64,000 nt of DNA from Dromiciops gliroides (GCF_019393635.1 NC_057861.1:742998732-743062731), one strand, 5' to 3'; shown: positions 20,620 to 31,235, counted from the stretch's first letter. Numbers and translations: made by a program. Notes: generated from the letters alone by a model not told the origin.

Positions 20620-20800
20620 CAGCATCTTCTCAACCCTGGGATGCAAAATGTTTGACTTAACATCTAAAATTCTAGAGCAGTTGTTACTTACCCAGTGTGG
20701 CTCGAAGGCAGGGACTCTCTTTGCTTTTATGTTTGTATCTCCAGCACTTAGCATAGTGATTGACACATAATAAGAATCTAATGAATGCCTTTTCATGCAT
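20620..20800 (+). mobile_element. L2 3' end
   Basis: CTCGAAGGCAGGGACTCTCT, TGTATCTCCAGCACTTAGCA and ATTGACACATAATAAGAATC. Confidence 0.7.
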
Positions 20801-20949
20801 TCATTCCTGCTTTCCTGTTTTCTTTGCTTCATATACACATTCTCCCATATGTGCCAATTGCAAAGAAGTAGATCTACTTGTTCTCGGTGCAGAATGAATA
20901 ACAGTCATCTTCTTTGGTTCCTCAACAAGAACTTGACCCATTTTCCAAT

Positions 20950-21106
20950 TTTATTTTATTTTATTTTTTTAGTGAGGCAATTGGGGTTAAGTGACTTGCC
21001 TAGGGTCACACAGCTAGTAAGTGTTAAGTGTCTGAGGCTGGATTTGAACTCAGGTACTCCTGAATCCAGGGCTAGTGCTCTATCCACTGCACCATCTAGC
21101 TGCCCC
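20950..21106 (-). mobile_element. Short CORE-SINE
   Basis: Antisense, CCAATTGCCTCAC subtype with (TTTTA)n tail. TTGACCC(A/G)TTTTCCAAT at 20933-20949 and 21107-21123. Confidence 0.95.
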
Positions 21107-21123
21107 TTGACCCGTTTTCCAAT

Positions 21124-21635
21124 CTTTTAAAAATATGAAGATGAAACTGGTGATCCTGGGTCCTACTTTGAAGATGTAGGTTCTTAATTAACTCCCTTGG
21201 AGTCTTTGGAAAACTCAGTTATCGTTAATAAACTTATCATGATGTTGGTATAGGTTTACAAATTTCTTGCCCAGCATCCTTTGACATGCTCTGATAAAAT
21301 GCTTTCTGGAAGACAGAGATTTATTGGTTTGGGATGACTGTCCTTTCCTTATCATAACAATTGCTGATATTGAGCTTGCTACTCAAAGTCTTTTGCCTGG
21401 CCAATTACAACTGCTTTTATTGTGGAAGTCTCTGGGTGGAAACAACTTACAGCAAATCTTGAGTAACTGATCTTGCTACCATGTTTTCCCATCATCCCTA
21501 ACATAAACAACCCAACTCATCTCTTTAAGTGTTCTACAATTTACAGTGTTGTTGAGGACTTGTTCCTTTGCTGTTTATAAAATGGTGTGACTTTGGGCAG
21601 GAGGGAAAAGCCTTGGGTGGGAGCCTACTTTTTTG
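21124..21635. other. Repeat-poor block without a gene
   Basis: About 500 bp without recognised repeats, with TCTTAATTAACTCCC and CAGTTATCGTTAATAAAC. Conserved noncoding status is only a guess. Confidence 0.35.
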
Positions 21636-21639
21636 CTTT

Positions 21640-22825
21640 ACTCCTCATTCATGTACTAAGCATCCCAGTCAAACTGGCCCACCTGAGGAATTTAAGCACA
21701 TGCGGTGTCACTTCCTTTCTCTGTGCCTTTGCACAGGCTATCTCCCATGCCTTTGTTTGACACCCAAAGCCCTTCACAACTTAGTTCCAGACTATTGTTT
21801 TTCGGCCTGATTTTACATGACTCCCCATCATGAACTCTCTAAATACTAGCCAAATAGATCTTCTTGTTATTCCCTCTGTGTTTTTGCACAGAATGCTTGG
21901 AATGACCTTCTCTTACCTCTACCTTTTGGAATCTATATGTCCCTCAAAAGCTCAGCTCAAGTCTCCCATAGGGGACCTTTCTTGATTCCCCTAGTTGTTA
22001 GTTTCCTCCCCCATCAAATAACTTCGTACTCACATTACATATTATACACACATATGTGTCTATGTATGTATGTAGTTGTTATTTTTCTGTGTACATGCTG
22101 TTTTCCCTTAGGAGATTGTAAGCTTCTTTTTAATCATAAAAGAATTTTATTATTTTTTCATAAGATTTTTAGTTCCAAATTTTTCTCCCTCCCTCCCTTC
22201 CCACTCCCCTCCCCAAGACAGAAAGCAATCTGATATAGGTATATATGTACAATCACTTTAAACATATTTCTGCATTAGTCATATTGTGAAAGAAGAATCA
22301 GAACACAAGGGGAAAACCTCAAAAAAAGAAAAAAAAAACAGCCAAAAAGTAGAAACAGTATGGCTCAATCTGCATTCAGAAGCCATAGTTCTTTTTTCTA
22401 GATGTGGAGAACATTTTCCATCATGAGTTCTTTGAAATTGTCTTGGATCATTGTATTGCTGAGAGGACCCAAGTTTATCACAGTTGATCGTCACATAATG
22501 TTGCTGTTACTGTGTACAATGTTCTCATGGTTCTGCTCACTTCATTCAGCATCAGTCCACTTAAGTCTTTCCAGGTTTTTCTGAAATCTCCCTGCTCATC
22601 ATTTCTTAGAGCACAATAGTATTCCATTACATTCATATACTACAACTTATTCAGTCATTCCCCAATTGATGTGTATTCCTTCAATTTTCAGTTCTTTGCC
22701 ACCACAAAGAGAGTTGCTATAAATATTTTTGTACATGTGGGTCCTTTGATTGTAAGCTTCTTGAAGACAGGGAAGGTTTTGTAGACATAATAGTCACTTA
22801 ATAAGTGCTTGTTGAATTGACTTGA
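21640..22825 (+). mobile_element. L2 LINE 3' region split by an L1 insertion
   Basis: L2 3' sequence on both sides of the L1: TGTGCCTTTGCACAGGCTAT, AAGCTCAGCTCAAGTCTCCC and GATTGTAAGCTTCTT on the left; then GATTGTAAGCTTCTTGAAGA, CAGGGAAGGTTTTGTAGACA and the TAATAAGTGCTTGTTGAATT terminus on the right. Confidence 0.88.
22129..22747 (-). mobile_element. 5'-truncated L1 with target-site duplication, nested in L2
   Basis: Best-preserved L1 3' end here. On the minus strand it runs from sequence like the ORF2 C-terminus (GGTGGCAAAGAACTGAAAAT, AATGGAATACTATTGTGCTC) through the 3' UTR to a short A tail. GATTGTAAGCTTCTT at 22114-22128 is repeated exactly at 22748-22762, so it inserted by target-primed reverse transcription into an existing L2. 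No intact ORF2 remains. Confidence 0.93.
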
Positions 22826-23475
22826 ACTCTGTGGAAGGAATACAATCCTATTCTTGAAAACGAACAGGGGAAAATACAATTTTCACCCCCCTCTCCCCCT
22901 CCCCCATGAGCTTCATTTCACCCTGCTCAGAGCATATTTAACAAAGATTGTGTGATTGTTTTATTTCAGTGCCGAAGGTGGACTTATTCCTCACCTGTGT
23001 TCTTATTTATTTTCAGTAATAAGCCCATTCATGCAGTTACTCCAATGTGTACACCACCCCCCCAGTCATGGGATGGGCTGATCCCTCCTGCGTGTATCTT
23101 TGGGGGTCCCAGGAAAGTCATGCTCTCTGGAGCAGCCGGGTTCCACTACATCCGGCAGTTGTCTAGAGAAACTCGTATGGACAATCCCTGCTGGAAGGTT
23201 CCAGAGGGTCTGGCCAACCGTGATGCAGGAAATGTTTCTAATTAAGATCATCTCTTTTTGCTGTCTGGGGTGTTGTGGCTTCTCCCATCTGGCAGTGTGC
23301 AGCTTCTCCACACACTGGGGGACCCACAAAGTACAACCATGTTTGGAAAGTAACATGAGCTTCAGAGAGGCAAAGGGGAAGGCAGAAAGGATCCCTGAAA
23401 ATGCACTCCTTACCCCTCAGAGGGGATGAGTGATGGGGGGAGGGAATTCCAACCTGGTTGGGACAGTCAGCAAAG
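22826..23475. other. Repeat-poor region with short overlapping open frames, unrecognised
   Basis: Frames of 96-109 codons occur on both strands between 22952 and 23429. I recognise no domain. TTTTATTTCAG at about 22961-22971 resembles an acceptor site, but no matching donor-bounded exon with a known product is evident. Most likely noncoding. Confidence 0.3.
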
Positions 23476-23491
23476 AAGCCATGTGATTTCT

Positions 23492-23656
23492 TTTTTTTCT
23501 TTTTCTTTTTCTTTTATTTTAGTGAGGCAATTGGGGTTAAGTGACTTGCCCAGGGTCACACAGCTAGTAAGTGTTGAGTGTCTGAGGTCAGATTTGAACT
23601 CAGGTACTCCTGACTCCAGAACTGTTGCTCTATCCACTGAGCCACCCAGCTGCCCC
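23492..23656 (-). mobile_element. Short CORE-SINE
   Basis: Antisense, CCAATTGCCTCAC subtype. AAGCCATGTGATTTCT (23476-23491) and AAGCCACGTGATTTCT (23657-23672) flank it, one mismatch. Confidence 0.95.
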
Positions 23657-23724
23657 AAGCCACGTGATTTCTGATTGCAGAGGCTCTCCCGATGCAGGAA
23701 GGTTCATGGAGGCAGGATGTAGAT

Positions 23725-23910
23725 AGGTAAATGGCATGGTGGAAAGAGGGCTGGCTCCAGAATCAGAGGACTTGGGTTCAAATCCAGCCCCAGATGTTTA
23801 CTCCCTGTGGGACTTTGGTTAGTCACTTAACCTGCCTGGGCCTCAGTTTCCTCACTTGAAAAACTAGGGGCTTGGATTCCGAAGTCCTGTTAAGAACCAC
23901 TGTTAGGCTT
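23725..23910 (+). mobile_element. MIR
   Basis: GGGTTCAAATCCAGCCCCAG, GGCCTCAGTTTCCTCACTTG and CCTGTTAAGAACCAC. Confidence 0.8.
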
Positions 23911-23959
23911 TCTGTCTTCTGGCTTTGAGAATATTGTAAGCCATGTCGAATAATCACAG

Positions 23960-24060
23960 GACTTGGTCTAAGCAGTGAGCTCATCCAGGGCAGGGATTGC
24001 TTCGTTTGTGTCTTAGCATCCCCTGCACTCGGCGCAGGGCCTGGTTCTTAGGAGTTGAGT
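23960..24060 (+). mobile_element. L2 3' end
   Basis: CATCCAGGGCAGGGATTGCT, then TAGCATCCCCTGCACTCGGC and GGGCCTGGTTCTTAGGAGTT. Confidence 0.6.
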
Positions 24061-24415
24061 CAGAGTGTGTTCTTACTCCTTCCACCCCCCGCCAAGAACC
24101 CAAGCTCCCTTTTACATGACCCTACTTTCTGAAATGTGAGACCACCTTATTCTGCCTGGCCCCTCCCTCCAACCCTTACTGGCTACCTCCATGCCATGCT
24201 GGGGTGCTGGTGTCCTCCTCCCCTCCCCTCTCCATCTTGCTCCCTCCCGAACCAGTGTTCTGACGGCCTCTGAGGCCCTTCTCAACTCGTGATCTATGAA
24301 CGGTAGTCCGATGAATGCCATCACTCCTGGAAAGGGCACGTCAGTTATTTTTCCTATGATTCCAGTGATCTTTTCTTTCAATGTTCCCTGTCCAAAACTT
24401 CCAGATCTCTATCTA
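24061..24415. other. Unassigned sequence without a gene
   Basis: GC-richer stretch. An antisense frame (24112-24381) has no recognised family. Confidence 0.35.
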
Positions 24416-24419
24416 TATT

Positions 24420-24575
24420 GATATGTGCAGATATCAACCTGGATAGACATCTCTATAGATACATGCTTATGTGTCTACACAGATCTATAGATACCCATAG
24501 GATATCTTTCTATAAAGATGTCTATGTAAATCTATATACCTATATCAATTTGTCTATAGAGTTATTTACTTCTAT
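24420..24575. repeat. Degenerate TCTATA/GATA-type microsatellite
   Basis: Runs of ATCTATCTATATTGATAT, CTATAGATAC and TATCTTTCTATAAAGATG with no exact period. Confidence 0.7.
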
Positions 24576-24589
24576 CTATCAATCATCTT

Positions 24590-24720
24590 AGTCCTCTCTT
24601 AGAACGAAAGCTCTTTGAAGGCAGAGATGATCTTGCCTTTTATATTTGTATCTCCTGTATTTAACAAAGTACCTAGTGTTCAATCATTCAGGAATATTTA
24701 TTTATTTATTCAACTTATAC
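24590..24720 (+). mobile_element. L2 3' end
   Basis: AAAGCTCTTTGAAGGCAGAG, TTTGTATCTCCTGTATTTAA and AAAGTACCTAGTGTTCAATC. Confidence 0.7.
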
Positions 24721-24992
24721 GTGACTTCTTTTGGTGGGCAATTCTAATCTGTGTTTTCCCAGAAACCCTCCGTAGAGAATCCATCTGAGGCACCAGGCTG
24801 GATGGGTATGTGGTTGAGAGGATTCTTTTTCAGAAGTAGGTCCGACCACATGGCTATAGAGTTCCTCCTGAGTGACATCTGTGACACTTTCATTGTATTG
24901 TATTCTTTAGGTACTCTACGTATACCAGGGAAGCGCATGACCACCTATTTGTGGTCCCTTTCTTTTGCTCATCTCTGGTCATATGCATCCTT
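24721..24992. other. Unassigned sequence without a gene
   Basis: About 270 bp in which I recognise no repeat, exon or RNA gene. Confidence 0.3.
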
Positions 24993-25454
24993 GTTGGTTG
25001 TTGTCGTTTGTCCTTTATTTTGTTTTTTGTTTTGGTGAGGCAATTGGGGTTAAGTGACTTGCCCAGGGTCACACAGCTAGTAAGTGTCAAGTGTCTGAGG
25101 CCGGATTTGAACTCAGGTCCTCTTGAATCCAGGGCTGTTACTCTATCCACTGTGCCACCTAGCTGCCCCTGTCCTTTGTTTTTGAAGAGGACCATGACAT
25201 CAGGGTGATGTGATGACTTGCACTGAATTGGATTTAAGTGAGGGAGGACTGTGTAAGGTCACCAATCTGTCTCTCCCCCAGAGCCATCTGGGTCCAGTGG
25301 CAAGAAGACTGGAGATGGTCTCAGATTTCTGAGGCAATTGGGGTTGTGACTTTCCCAAGGTCACACAGCTATTAAGTGTCTGAGGTAAGATTTGAACTCA
25401 GGTCCTCCTGACTTCAGGGCCTGTGCTTTATCTACTGTGCCACCTAACTACCTC
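24993..25454 (-). mobile_element. RTE-tailed CORE-SINE interrupted by another SINE
   Basis: Antisense. The tail piece at 24993-25016 (GTTGGTTGTTGTCGTTTGTC) continues at 25170 (TGAAGAGGACCATGACATCA) through CCAGAGCCATCTGGGTCCAG to GTGCCACCTAACTACC. It matches the reference copy at 10361-10666. Confidence 0.9.
25017..25169 (-). mobile_element. Short CORE-SINE nested in an RTE-tailed SINE
   Basis: TGTCCTTT at 25009-25016 and 25170-25177 marks the target duplication inside the older SINE's tail. The order of arrival is therefore readable. Confidence 0.93.
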
Positions 25455-25488
25455 ATCCTTAAATGGTACTTTTTAGACCATTGATTTA

Positions 25489-25640
25489 CTGGGTTTTTGG
25501 GGGGGGTGGGGCAATGAGGGTTAAGTGACTTGCCCAGGGTCATACAGCTAGTAAGTGTCAAGTGTCTGAGGCCGAATTTGAATTCAGGTTCTCCTGAATC
25601 CAGGGCTGGTGCTCTATCCACTGTGCCACCTAGCTGCCCC
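25489..25640 (-). mobile_element. Short CORE-SINE, CCCTGC-like subtype
   Basis: TAGACCATTGATTTA (25474-25488) and TAGACCATTGCTTTA (25641-25655) flank it with one mismatch. Confidence 0.95.
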
Positions 25641-25655
25641 TAGACCATTGCTTTA

Positions 25656-26395
25656 ATGAAAGTGTTCATGGTTGATAACTATCGCCTCCCTCATCCACCA
25701 TCCATCCCTCCACCATTTGGTCACATATAGCTCCGATCCCATTTGAGGGTATGGTGTTCTGTGCGCCACATCTACATGGAATTATAGATGAATTCTGGTA
25801 TAAAAAAGAGAATGGGCTTTTATGATTAGAAATAAACAGTATGTAACCTCATCCCCTCCTTTTACTGAGCCCTGAGTTTTTCTCATTATCCATCAGCTGT
25901 CCAAGAAGTATGTTGTGGCACTCATTCTGTGGGCTGCCCATCCAACTGTATACCACCATAAAGGTCAGATGCCTCCTTCATTCATTTACTTCTTTACCCT
26001 GCATGGATTGTGAGTCTCTTTTTTCCAGTGACCATGAGTCTCATCAGAGAGGCTCATAGCAATGGAATACCACCACCTCCATGCAGGAGAAACCGGAGAG
26101 TGTCAGCCTCTACAGAGAGGGCGCAGAGCTGTCTCGGAGCATTTGAGAAGCCCCCTTTGTGACACTTCTAAGGAGCTTATGTCTCCTTGTTCTGTGTCTC
26201 ACCCGGCCTCGAGAGTTCCTCTGGGCATTAAGGTCATTTCTGTGGCCAGGTTCATTGAGGAGTCTTGCAGAACTCGGAGTATGAACTCAGTCAGAATGAG
26301 AGCAGGAGGCCGTCCATCATCTGGCCACTCTTGGGATGAACTGGAGATACTTGAAGTGATGGCGTCATGACTGGCTCCTTTAAGTGTCTGAGGAG
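25656..26395. other. Unassigned sequence; 102-codon open frame, unrecognised
   Basis: The plus frame 26062-26370 and its antisense partner show no domain I know. No splice-bounded exon is apparent. Confidence 0.3.
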
Positions 26396-26399
26396 CTTC

Positions 26400-26690
26400 C
26401 TGGGGCAAAGCACGTATTTGGCTTGGCCCAGGAGGGCAGAAGTTGGAGCCAGAGGTGGAAGGGTTTGTCTGTATAGCAGGAATGTGGCCCCAAGGAGGAT
26501 GGTTTGCTTTGGGAGGTCGTGGGTTCTTTTAGAATGTCTCTAAGGAGAGGCTGGTGGGGAGCTTTGTCCAGGATCCCTACTCGATCACAAGCTGGAGTTG
26601 ATGACCCTGGAGGGTCCTTGCAGTCTGGACCTTCCACGACCACTCTGGTCCCATCTGGCTCTGACACTCTGGGACACTATTGAGGCATGG
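26400..26690 (+). mobile_element. L3/CR1 3' fragment
   Basis: GGCTTGGCCCAGGAGGGCAG, TTTGGGAGGTCGTGGGTTCT, CTAAGGAGAGGCTGGTGGGG and GAGGGTCCTTGCAGTCTGGA follow the order of the L3 copy at 11590-12290. Confidence 0.6.
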
Positions 26691-26801
26691 AAGTTGGAAG
26701 GGTTGCTTGCTTCCCAGCTATACCCAGGGATGCCCCTGCTGTCGTCTATCGCGCTCCTCAGGCTGAATAGAAAAGATCTTGCCTCTGTGTGGTCTGCCGG
26801 T

Positions 26802-26860
26802 GAATAAACAGTTATTAAGCGCCTACTATATGCCAGGCACTGTGCTAAGTGCTAGTGAAT
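26802..26860 (+). repeat. Repeat of the ATTTATTAAGCACCTACTAT type
   Basis: CAGTTATTAAGCGCCTACTA, TATGCCAGGCACTGTGCTAA and GTGCTAGTGAATAC. Confidence 0.7.
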
Positions 26861-26865
26861 ACTCC

Positions 26866-27440
26866 CCCCCCCCATTTATTGACCTTCTCTGTGGGCAGGG
26901 GCTGTTTCCAGAGAGCTTTTGTTCACACTTCAGCAGACTTTAGACTAAGCAGACTAATAACCTCTTTCAGCAGCTTGTCAGACCCTGCCTGGGGTGGGAA
27001 CCAGGGGAAGCATGGAGACCTTTTCCACAAACAGCAGCACTGAACTGCCTTTCACAGACCCGTTTATTATTCCAAGACGCCCGGGGAGCTGAGTGGTGAT
27101 GACCACATGCTGGTACAACCAGAGGCATCCTGCAAAGGTCCCCGTGGGATGCTGCAAGAGAAAACCAAGGGGCCAAGCGGGTCAGCGGACTCTGGTGAGT
27201 GATGGCATCTGATTCAGGAAGGAAAACACAGCCTTGGCCAAGCTTGGAATTCCCAATGACAGCTAATTGGAGCCAAGGTTAGGGTTTATGAGGTCCTTCA
27301 CTTGGCTTTGGGCTGAGCTCAAAGCTAAGGTGTGTGAACCCCAGAGTGGGGGGCAGGGCCCGATCAGGGCCATTCCAGACTGTAGACATTGCAACACTTC
27401 TCTAAGTGCCAGTCAACATAGGCTTTATACAACTAATTGG
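26866..27440. other. Unassigned repeat-poor sequence
   Basis: Begins with a short C-run (26867-26874). No gene or clear repeat. Confidence 0.35.
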
Positions 27441-27444
27441 AGCT

Positions 27445-27865
27445 GGAAGGCTTCTGTGTAGTGAATGGAGGGCCAGGTGTAGAGTCAGGAAGGCTTGAGT
27501 TCAATTCCTGTCTCTGACACTTATTAGCTATGTGACCCTGGGCAAGTCACTTAACTTCCTTGTGGCTGAGGCAACTCCCTAAGATAAATTGGGGACAATA
27601 CTAGGACCTACTTCCCATGGTTATTGTGAGGATCAAATGAGAAGATTTTTTTTTTTTTTGTGAGGCAATGGGGGTTAAGTGACTTGCCCAGGGTCACACA
27701 GCCAGTAAGTGTGAAATGTCTGAGGCTGGATTTGAACTTAGGTACTCCTGAATCCAGGGCCGGTGCTTTATCCACTGTGCCACCTAGCTGCCCCGAGAAG
27801 ATATCTGTAAAGCATTTGGCACTGTGTCCGGCACATAGTAGGTGATTGATAAATGCTTGTTCCCT
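27445..27865 (+). mobile_element. Long CORE-SINE split by a short SINE
   Basis: TTGAGTTCAATTCCTGTCTC, GACCCTGGGCAAGTCACTTA and TATTGTGAGGATCAAATGAG, continuing after the insert with ATCTGTAAAGCATTTGGCAC and CACATAGTAGGTGATTGATA. Confidence 0.85.
27647..27794 (-). mobile_element. Short CORE-SINE nested in an older CORE-SINE
   Basis: GAGAAGAT at 27639-27646 and 27795-27802 is the target duplication. Confidence 0.94.
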
Positions 27866-27869
27866 TCCT

Positions 27870-28547
27870 CCCTTCCTTTTTTTCCCTTCCTTCCTCCCTT
27901 CCTATTAGTGAGGACCGAGTTATATAAAGTCTGTGTTGTTCACAAGAACAGACTCCAAAATCTGAAATAGTTTTAGAAAGAAATGTATTAGGTCATTTGG
28001 TAGAGGAAAGCGAGCCAGAAAGGGAGTATTTCTTTCTTCCCAGGCTCTGGAAGGTTACCTTATATAGGATGTAGACAAGGGTACCTGTACACAATCGACT
28101 CATGTATAGTAAAGCAATTTTGCTGAGAGGGTGACTTGACAGAAACACAAGCTTGGGTGAATCATCAGAAGTTCTGGGTGTGGTAACCCCCCCAAAATGA
28201 TTTGGGTGGATCCAGGACCTGGGGGAACCCCAAATACTTTGTGGCCATGCCTATCATTCCTGGACAGTTACTGGGGTCAGGTAACATTCTTGGTGTAGAC
28301 AACCTTTAATCACATAAAGTTGGATTTAAACAGTAAAATAATTTTTCCTGAACAATATAATAAATCTGTTATCTGGTTGGTCTAGGGAGGCCCCTGTCTT
28401 TCATATATTCCCATTTCTTGGATACAGAAGGGAAATGAATTTCCATGCACACATTGTCATGTGAATCCAGCTCATCCCTTTATGAAGATTAAAGACACGG
28501 ACCAGGTCTTCTGATACTTCTCTATTCCTGTTAAGTTACTAGTTCTT
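27870..28547. other. Unassigned sequence, possibly an LTR-type remnant
   Basis: No coding content. GTTTTAGAAAGAAATGTATT and CCTTATATAGGATGTAGAC loosely resemble antisense LTR sequence, but I see no paired LTR, primer site or retroviral frame. Tentative. Confidence 0.25.
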
Positions 28548-28580
28548 CTCCTCCTCCTCCTCCTCCTCCTCCTCCTTCTT
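28548..28580. repeat. (TCC)n microsatellite
   Basis: About ten CTC/TCC units directly at the tail side of the next SINE, replacing its poly-T. Confidence 0.9.
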
Positions 28581-28581
28581 C

Positions 28582-28700
28582 GGGTTAAGTGACTTGCCCA
28601 GGGTCACACAGCTAGTGTCAAGTGTCTGAGGCTGGATTTGAACTCAGGTACTCCTGAGTCCAGGGCCAGTGCTTTATCTACTGCGCCACCTAGCTGCCCC
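28582..28700 (-). mobile_element. Short CORE-SINE with a small internal deletion
   Basis: Antisense copy from GGGTTAAGTGACTTGCCCAG to CACCTAGCTGCCCC. AGCTAGTGTCAAGTGTCTGA lacks the usual AGTAA. Confidence 0.92.
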
Positions 28701-29465
28701 TGGCAGTATACTTTTCAGGGATGTACAGAGATGATAAGGTTGATGCACACAAAGCTAGCTCAGTGTTTGGGAAACTTCAAACGAAAGTGTGGGAGAGAAG
28801 AGTTATTAGACTGACTACCAAACTGAAGGTCTAAAGAGTCGTTGTGCTGACCTCACTGTTCTATGCTTGGGATACATGGACATTGTACCAGTGCCATGCC
28901 AGGAAACTGAATCACTTTCCTTTGAATTGTCTTAGAAGATTCTGAAGATCACCTGGCAGGATAAGGTACCAGACAGTAAGGTCCTTTCTTGAGCTGAGCT
29001 GCCAAGCATTCAAACTCTATCGCAGAGAGCACAACTCTGATGGGTTGGCCACGCTGATCAAATGCCAAACATTTGCCCAAAAGTTTTATGGAGAACGCAC
29101 ACAAGGCAAGGTCTTACACGGAGTTCAGAAGTAATACCAGGAAACTCTCAAGATCTCTCTGAAGAATTTTGGTATTGATTGTCAGACATGGGAGACACTG
29201 GCATAGGACCAGCATGGCGTGCCTACATCAAAGAAGTCACTGTGTTCTATGAGCCAAGCAGAACTGCATTTGCTCAAAAGAAATGTGTGATATCCGAATT
29301 TAGAGACATCTTCACTCCAAATATTCATATGGATTATTTGTGTCTGACCTATGGTAGAGCCTTCTGAGCTGATAGTGGACCTATCAGCCAGAGTCAGACA
29401 CAATGTATATTGACCCCGACGTAATGACGTCTTTTTGGTCCTCTTCAAGAATGAAGGACAACAAT
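28701..29465 (+). mobile_element. RTE-like LINE, decayed C-terminal part of the reverse transcriptase ORF plus 3' tail
   Basis: Conceptual translation with stops and shifts contains ASSVFGKLQTKVWERR, LFYAWDTWTLYQCHARKLN, KFYGERTQGKVLHG and YQETLKISLKNFGID, the recurring C-terminal pattern of RTE-related LINE ORF2 proteins. Several internal stops show it is dead. The 3' end at 29437-29460 is identical over 24 bp to the tail of the SINE at 61-84. It is 5'-truncated at the SINE boundary. Confidence 0.82.
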
Positions 29466-29539
29466 GGGAACTTAGGTCAGCTATGGTGAGATTTGGAACA
29501 AGCTTCCCATCATTCCACTGTATATATATTGAGGGAAAT

Positions 29540-29690
29540 AACACTAGAGCTGGTGCCGGGAGATCAGAATTCAAGCACTGGTTCTTCCACTTACTGTTCA
29601 AATTGGGGCAATCATATAACCTTACAGGGTCTCAGCTGTAAAGTGAAGGGGTCCAACCATGTAAACTTTCCAGTTCTTTCTAGTTTTAGT
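29540..29690 (+). mobile_element. MIR
   Basis: CAGAATTCAAGCACTGGTTC, CAAATTGGGGCAATCATATA and TCTCAGCTGTAAAGTGAAGG. Confidence 0.6.
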
Positions 29691-29699
29691 TTCTGTTGT

Positions 29700-30689
29700 T
29701 ATAACTGTCTTTTGTCTCTACATTCCCTTTTACTATAGCTCCACAGAAAAGATAGTTCACGTTTCAGACACTGTGAGTCAGAACTCACTGAAAAGCATAG
29801 TTTATGAACCCCCACCAATGTGTTTCTATTTACCAAATAGCAAAAGGATGCATTAGTCCAAAACAAAATATTTAACCAAAAAGAACAAGGAAAATGCTCC
29901 CTTTGCACACATGGGGTACACTTTCCTTCAGGTTATTACACCATTGGTATAGGCAGTCACATTAAGGACTCTCATGTAGGAAGCATGTACGATTATATGA
30001 GCAAATATACATGAAGAGGAACATGCCAATGAGACATGTGGCCAAAGCACATGCTTGATGGAATGTGCTAGGAATCCGTGTGACCAAGGCAAATACTAGA
30101 GGGCACATACAGGTGGACATGTGGCTAGGGTACATTTCAGTGAGGACAGCTAAAATTACTGACACTACAGAGCTTCCAGTGTTCTTTGGTAATGTCACCT
30201 CACCACTTTCCACTTTGGGGCATTGTGTCCTTTCTCTCCACTGGGGGCATTGTCTCAGCTAGATGTCACGTCTGTCCTGGGAAAGACTTTCAGATGAAGC
30301 TAGAGACAAAAAACCAAAAACACAAACACAAACCAAACACCCAATTAACCAAACCAAACAACCCTAACTGAAAAAGGCAAAAGCCTAGCTCTGTATCCAC
30401 CCTGTCCAAAGTCCATTCCATTCTCATCTCTTCCACATTCCTGCCATTATTGCATGTATTTTAATAGCAGTAGAACCCTTGACATTTGCTTCACATTCTG
30501 ACTGTCTTTCTATATACAAGGAGAGTTAAGGGAAATAATACTTCAATTTATTTATTTTTTATGTTTTTATAATACTTCAATTTCAAAAAATGTGGTATTA
30601 CCTGTTTTGAATAACATGTTTGAATCCCCAGTGGTGTTATATGCAGGTCCTTACTAGTGGCCAGAATCTTCTGCCCTCAGTATATCTAT
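29700..30689. other. Unassigned sequence without a gene
   Basis: About 1 kb. It includes an A/C-rich stretch (30305-30370) and no recognised element. Short frames on both strands have no known family. Confidence 0.35.
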
Positions 30690-30707
30690 AACGCCACCTA
30701 GCTGCCC
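30690..30707 (-). mobile_element. Isolated 5' stub of the short CORE-SINE
   Basis: Only CGCCACCTAGCTGCCCC of the SINE head remains, with no SINE sequence beside it. Confidence 0.55.
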
Positions 30708-30828
30708 CTTCCACTTTCTTTTAACAAAATAATAAATCAAAGCCTGATTTGTAGTTTGACAATTTCTGAGGTGTAAATGGTCACTGAACATTTAACAACC
30801 AGCTTTTAGGAGCCAGTTAGAGCTGGCT

Positions 30829-30844
30829 CCCCCCCCCCCCCCCC
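30829..30844. repeat. Poly-C tract (16 C)
   Basis: Uninterrupted C-run between unassigned sequences. Confidence 0.95.
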
Positions 30845-31230
30845 GCCTTAGGGGTTCGTTGACCCCAGGTTGAGAATCTTTGTTCTATCTAGAAAGAAGT
30901 AGATCGAAAGTTATGGAATGAGGTAACTTTCACTAGTCTTCTTTGCTGAAATTAGTGCTCTAATTCCCTTCTAGAACTGACAATACTTGGTCAAGCTAAT
31001 TGCTCCATGTAGCCTAATGGAATCTACCTAGACCATTTGAATAGTCATTCTTTCTAGGGTTGAGACTCGAGAGAGAGAAGGCAAGCAACCTTCTGGAGGA
31101 AGATAGGGTGTCTGTCGCTGTTCACAATGATTAGATAGCACCGGCCTCCCCAATTCATTTATTTTTCTGTGTAAGTCATGGTTGGGACTACTGTAATAGC
31201 TGCCAGTGTGTGGGGTCTGCCTCATGTCTT
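30845..31230. other. Unassigned sequence without a gene
   Basis: No recognised repeat except possible DNA-transposon debris at the start (CCCCAGGTTGAGAATCTTTG). Confidence 0.35.
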
Positions 31231-31235
31231 CACTC

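Noticed and set aside
20795..21130. Recurrent open frames such as GLSDLPRVTQLVSVKCLR seen about 25 times, also with antisense partners
   Set aside because: They are translations of the antisense (or sense) strand of the short CORE-SINE. The shared peptide reflects repeat copies, not a protein family.
22952..23429. Overlapping 97-109 codon frames beside an acceptor-like TTTTATTTCAG
   Set aside because: No recognised domain, frames on both strands, and no matching donor or neighbouring exon.
26062..26370. 102-codon frame that might be a processed copy
   Set aside because: I could match it to no known protein on either strand and saw no poly-A or target duplication.
29182..29601. 139-codon minus-strand frame
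   Set aside because: Lies antisense to the decayed RTE-like LINE and MIR; the plus-strand LINE explains the sequence.
30690..30707. Isolated CGCCACCTAGCTGCCCC as a second templated patch
   Set aside because: Only 17 bp remain; a decayed SINE stub is a simpler explanation and no junction evidence supports copying.
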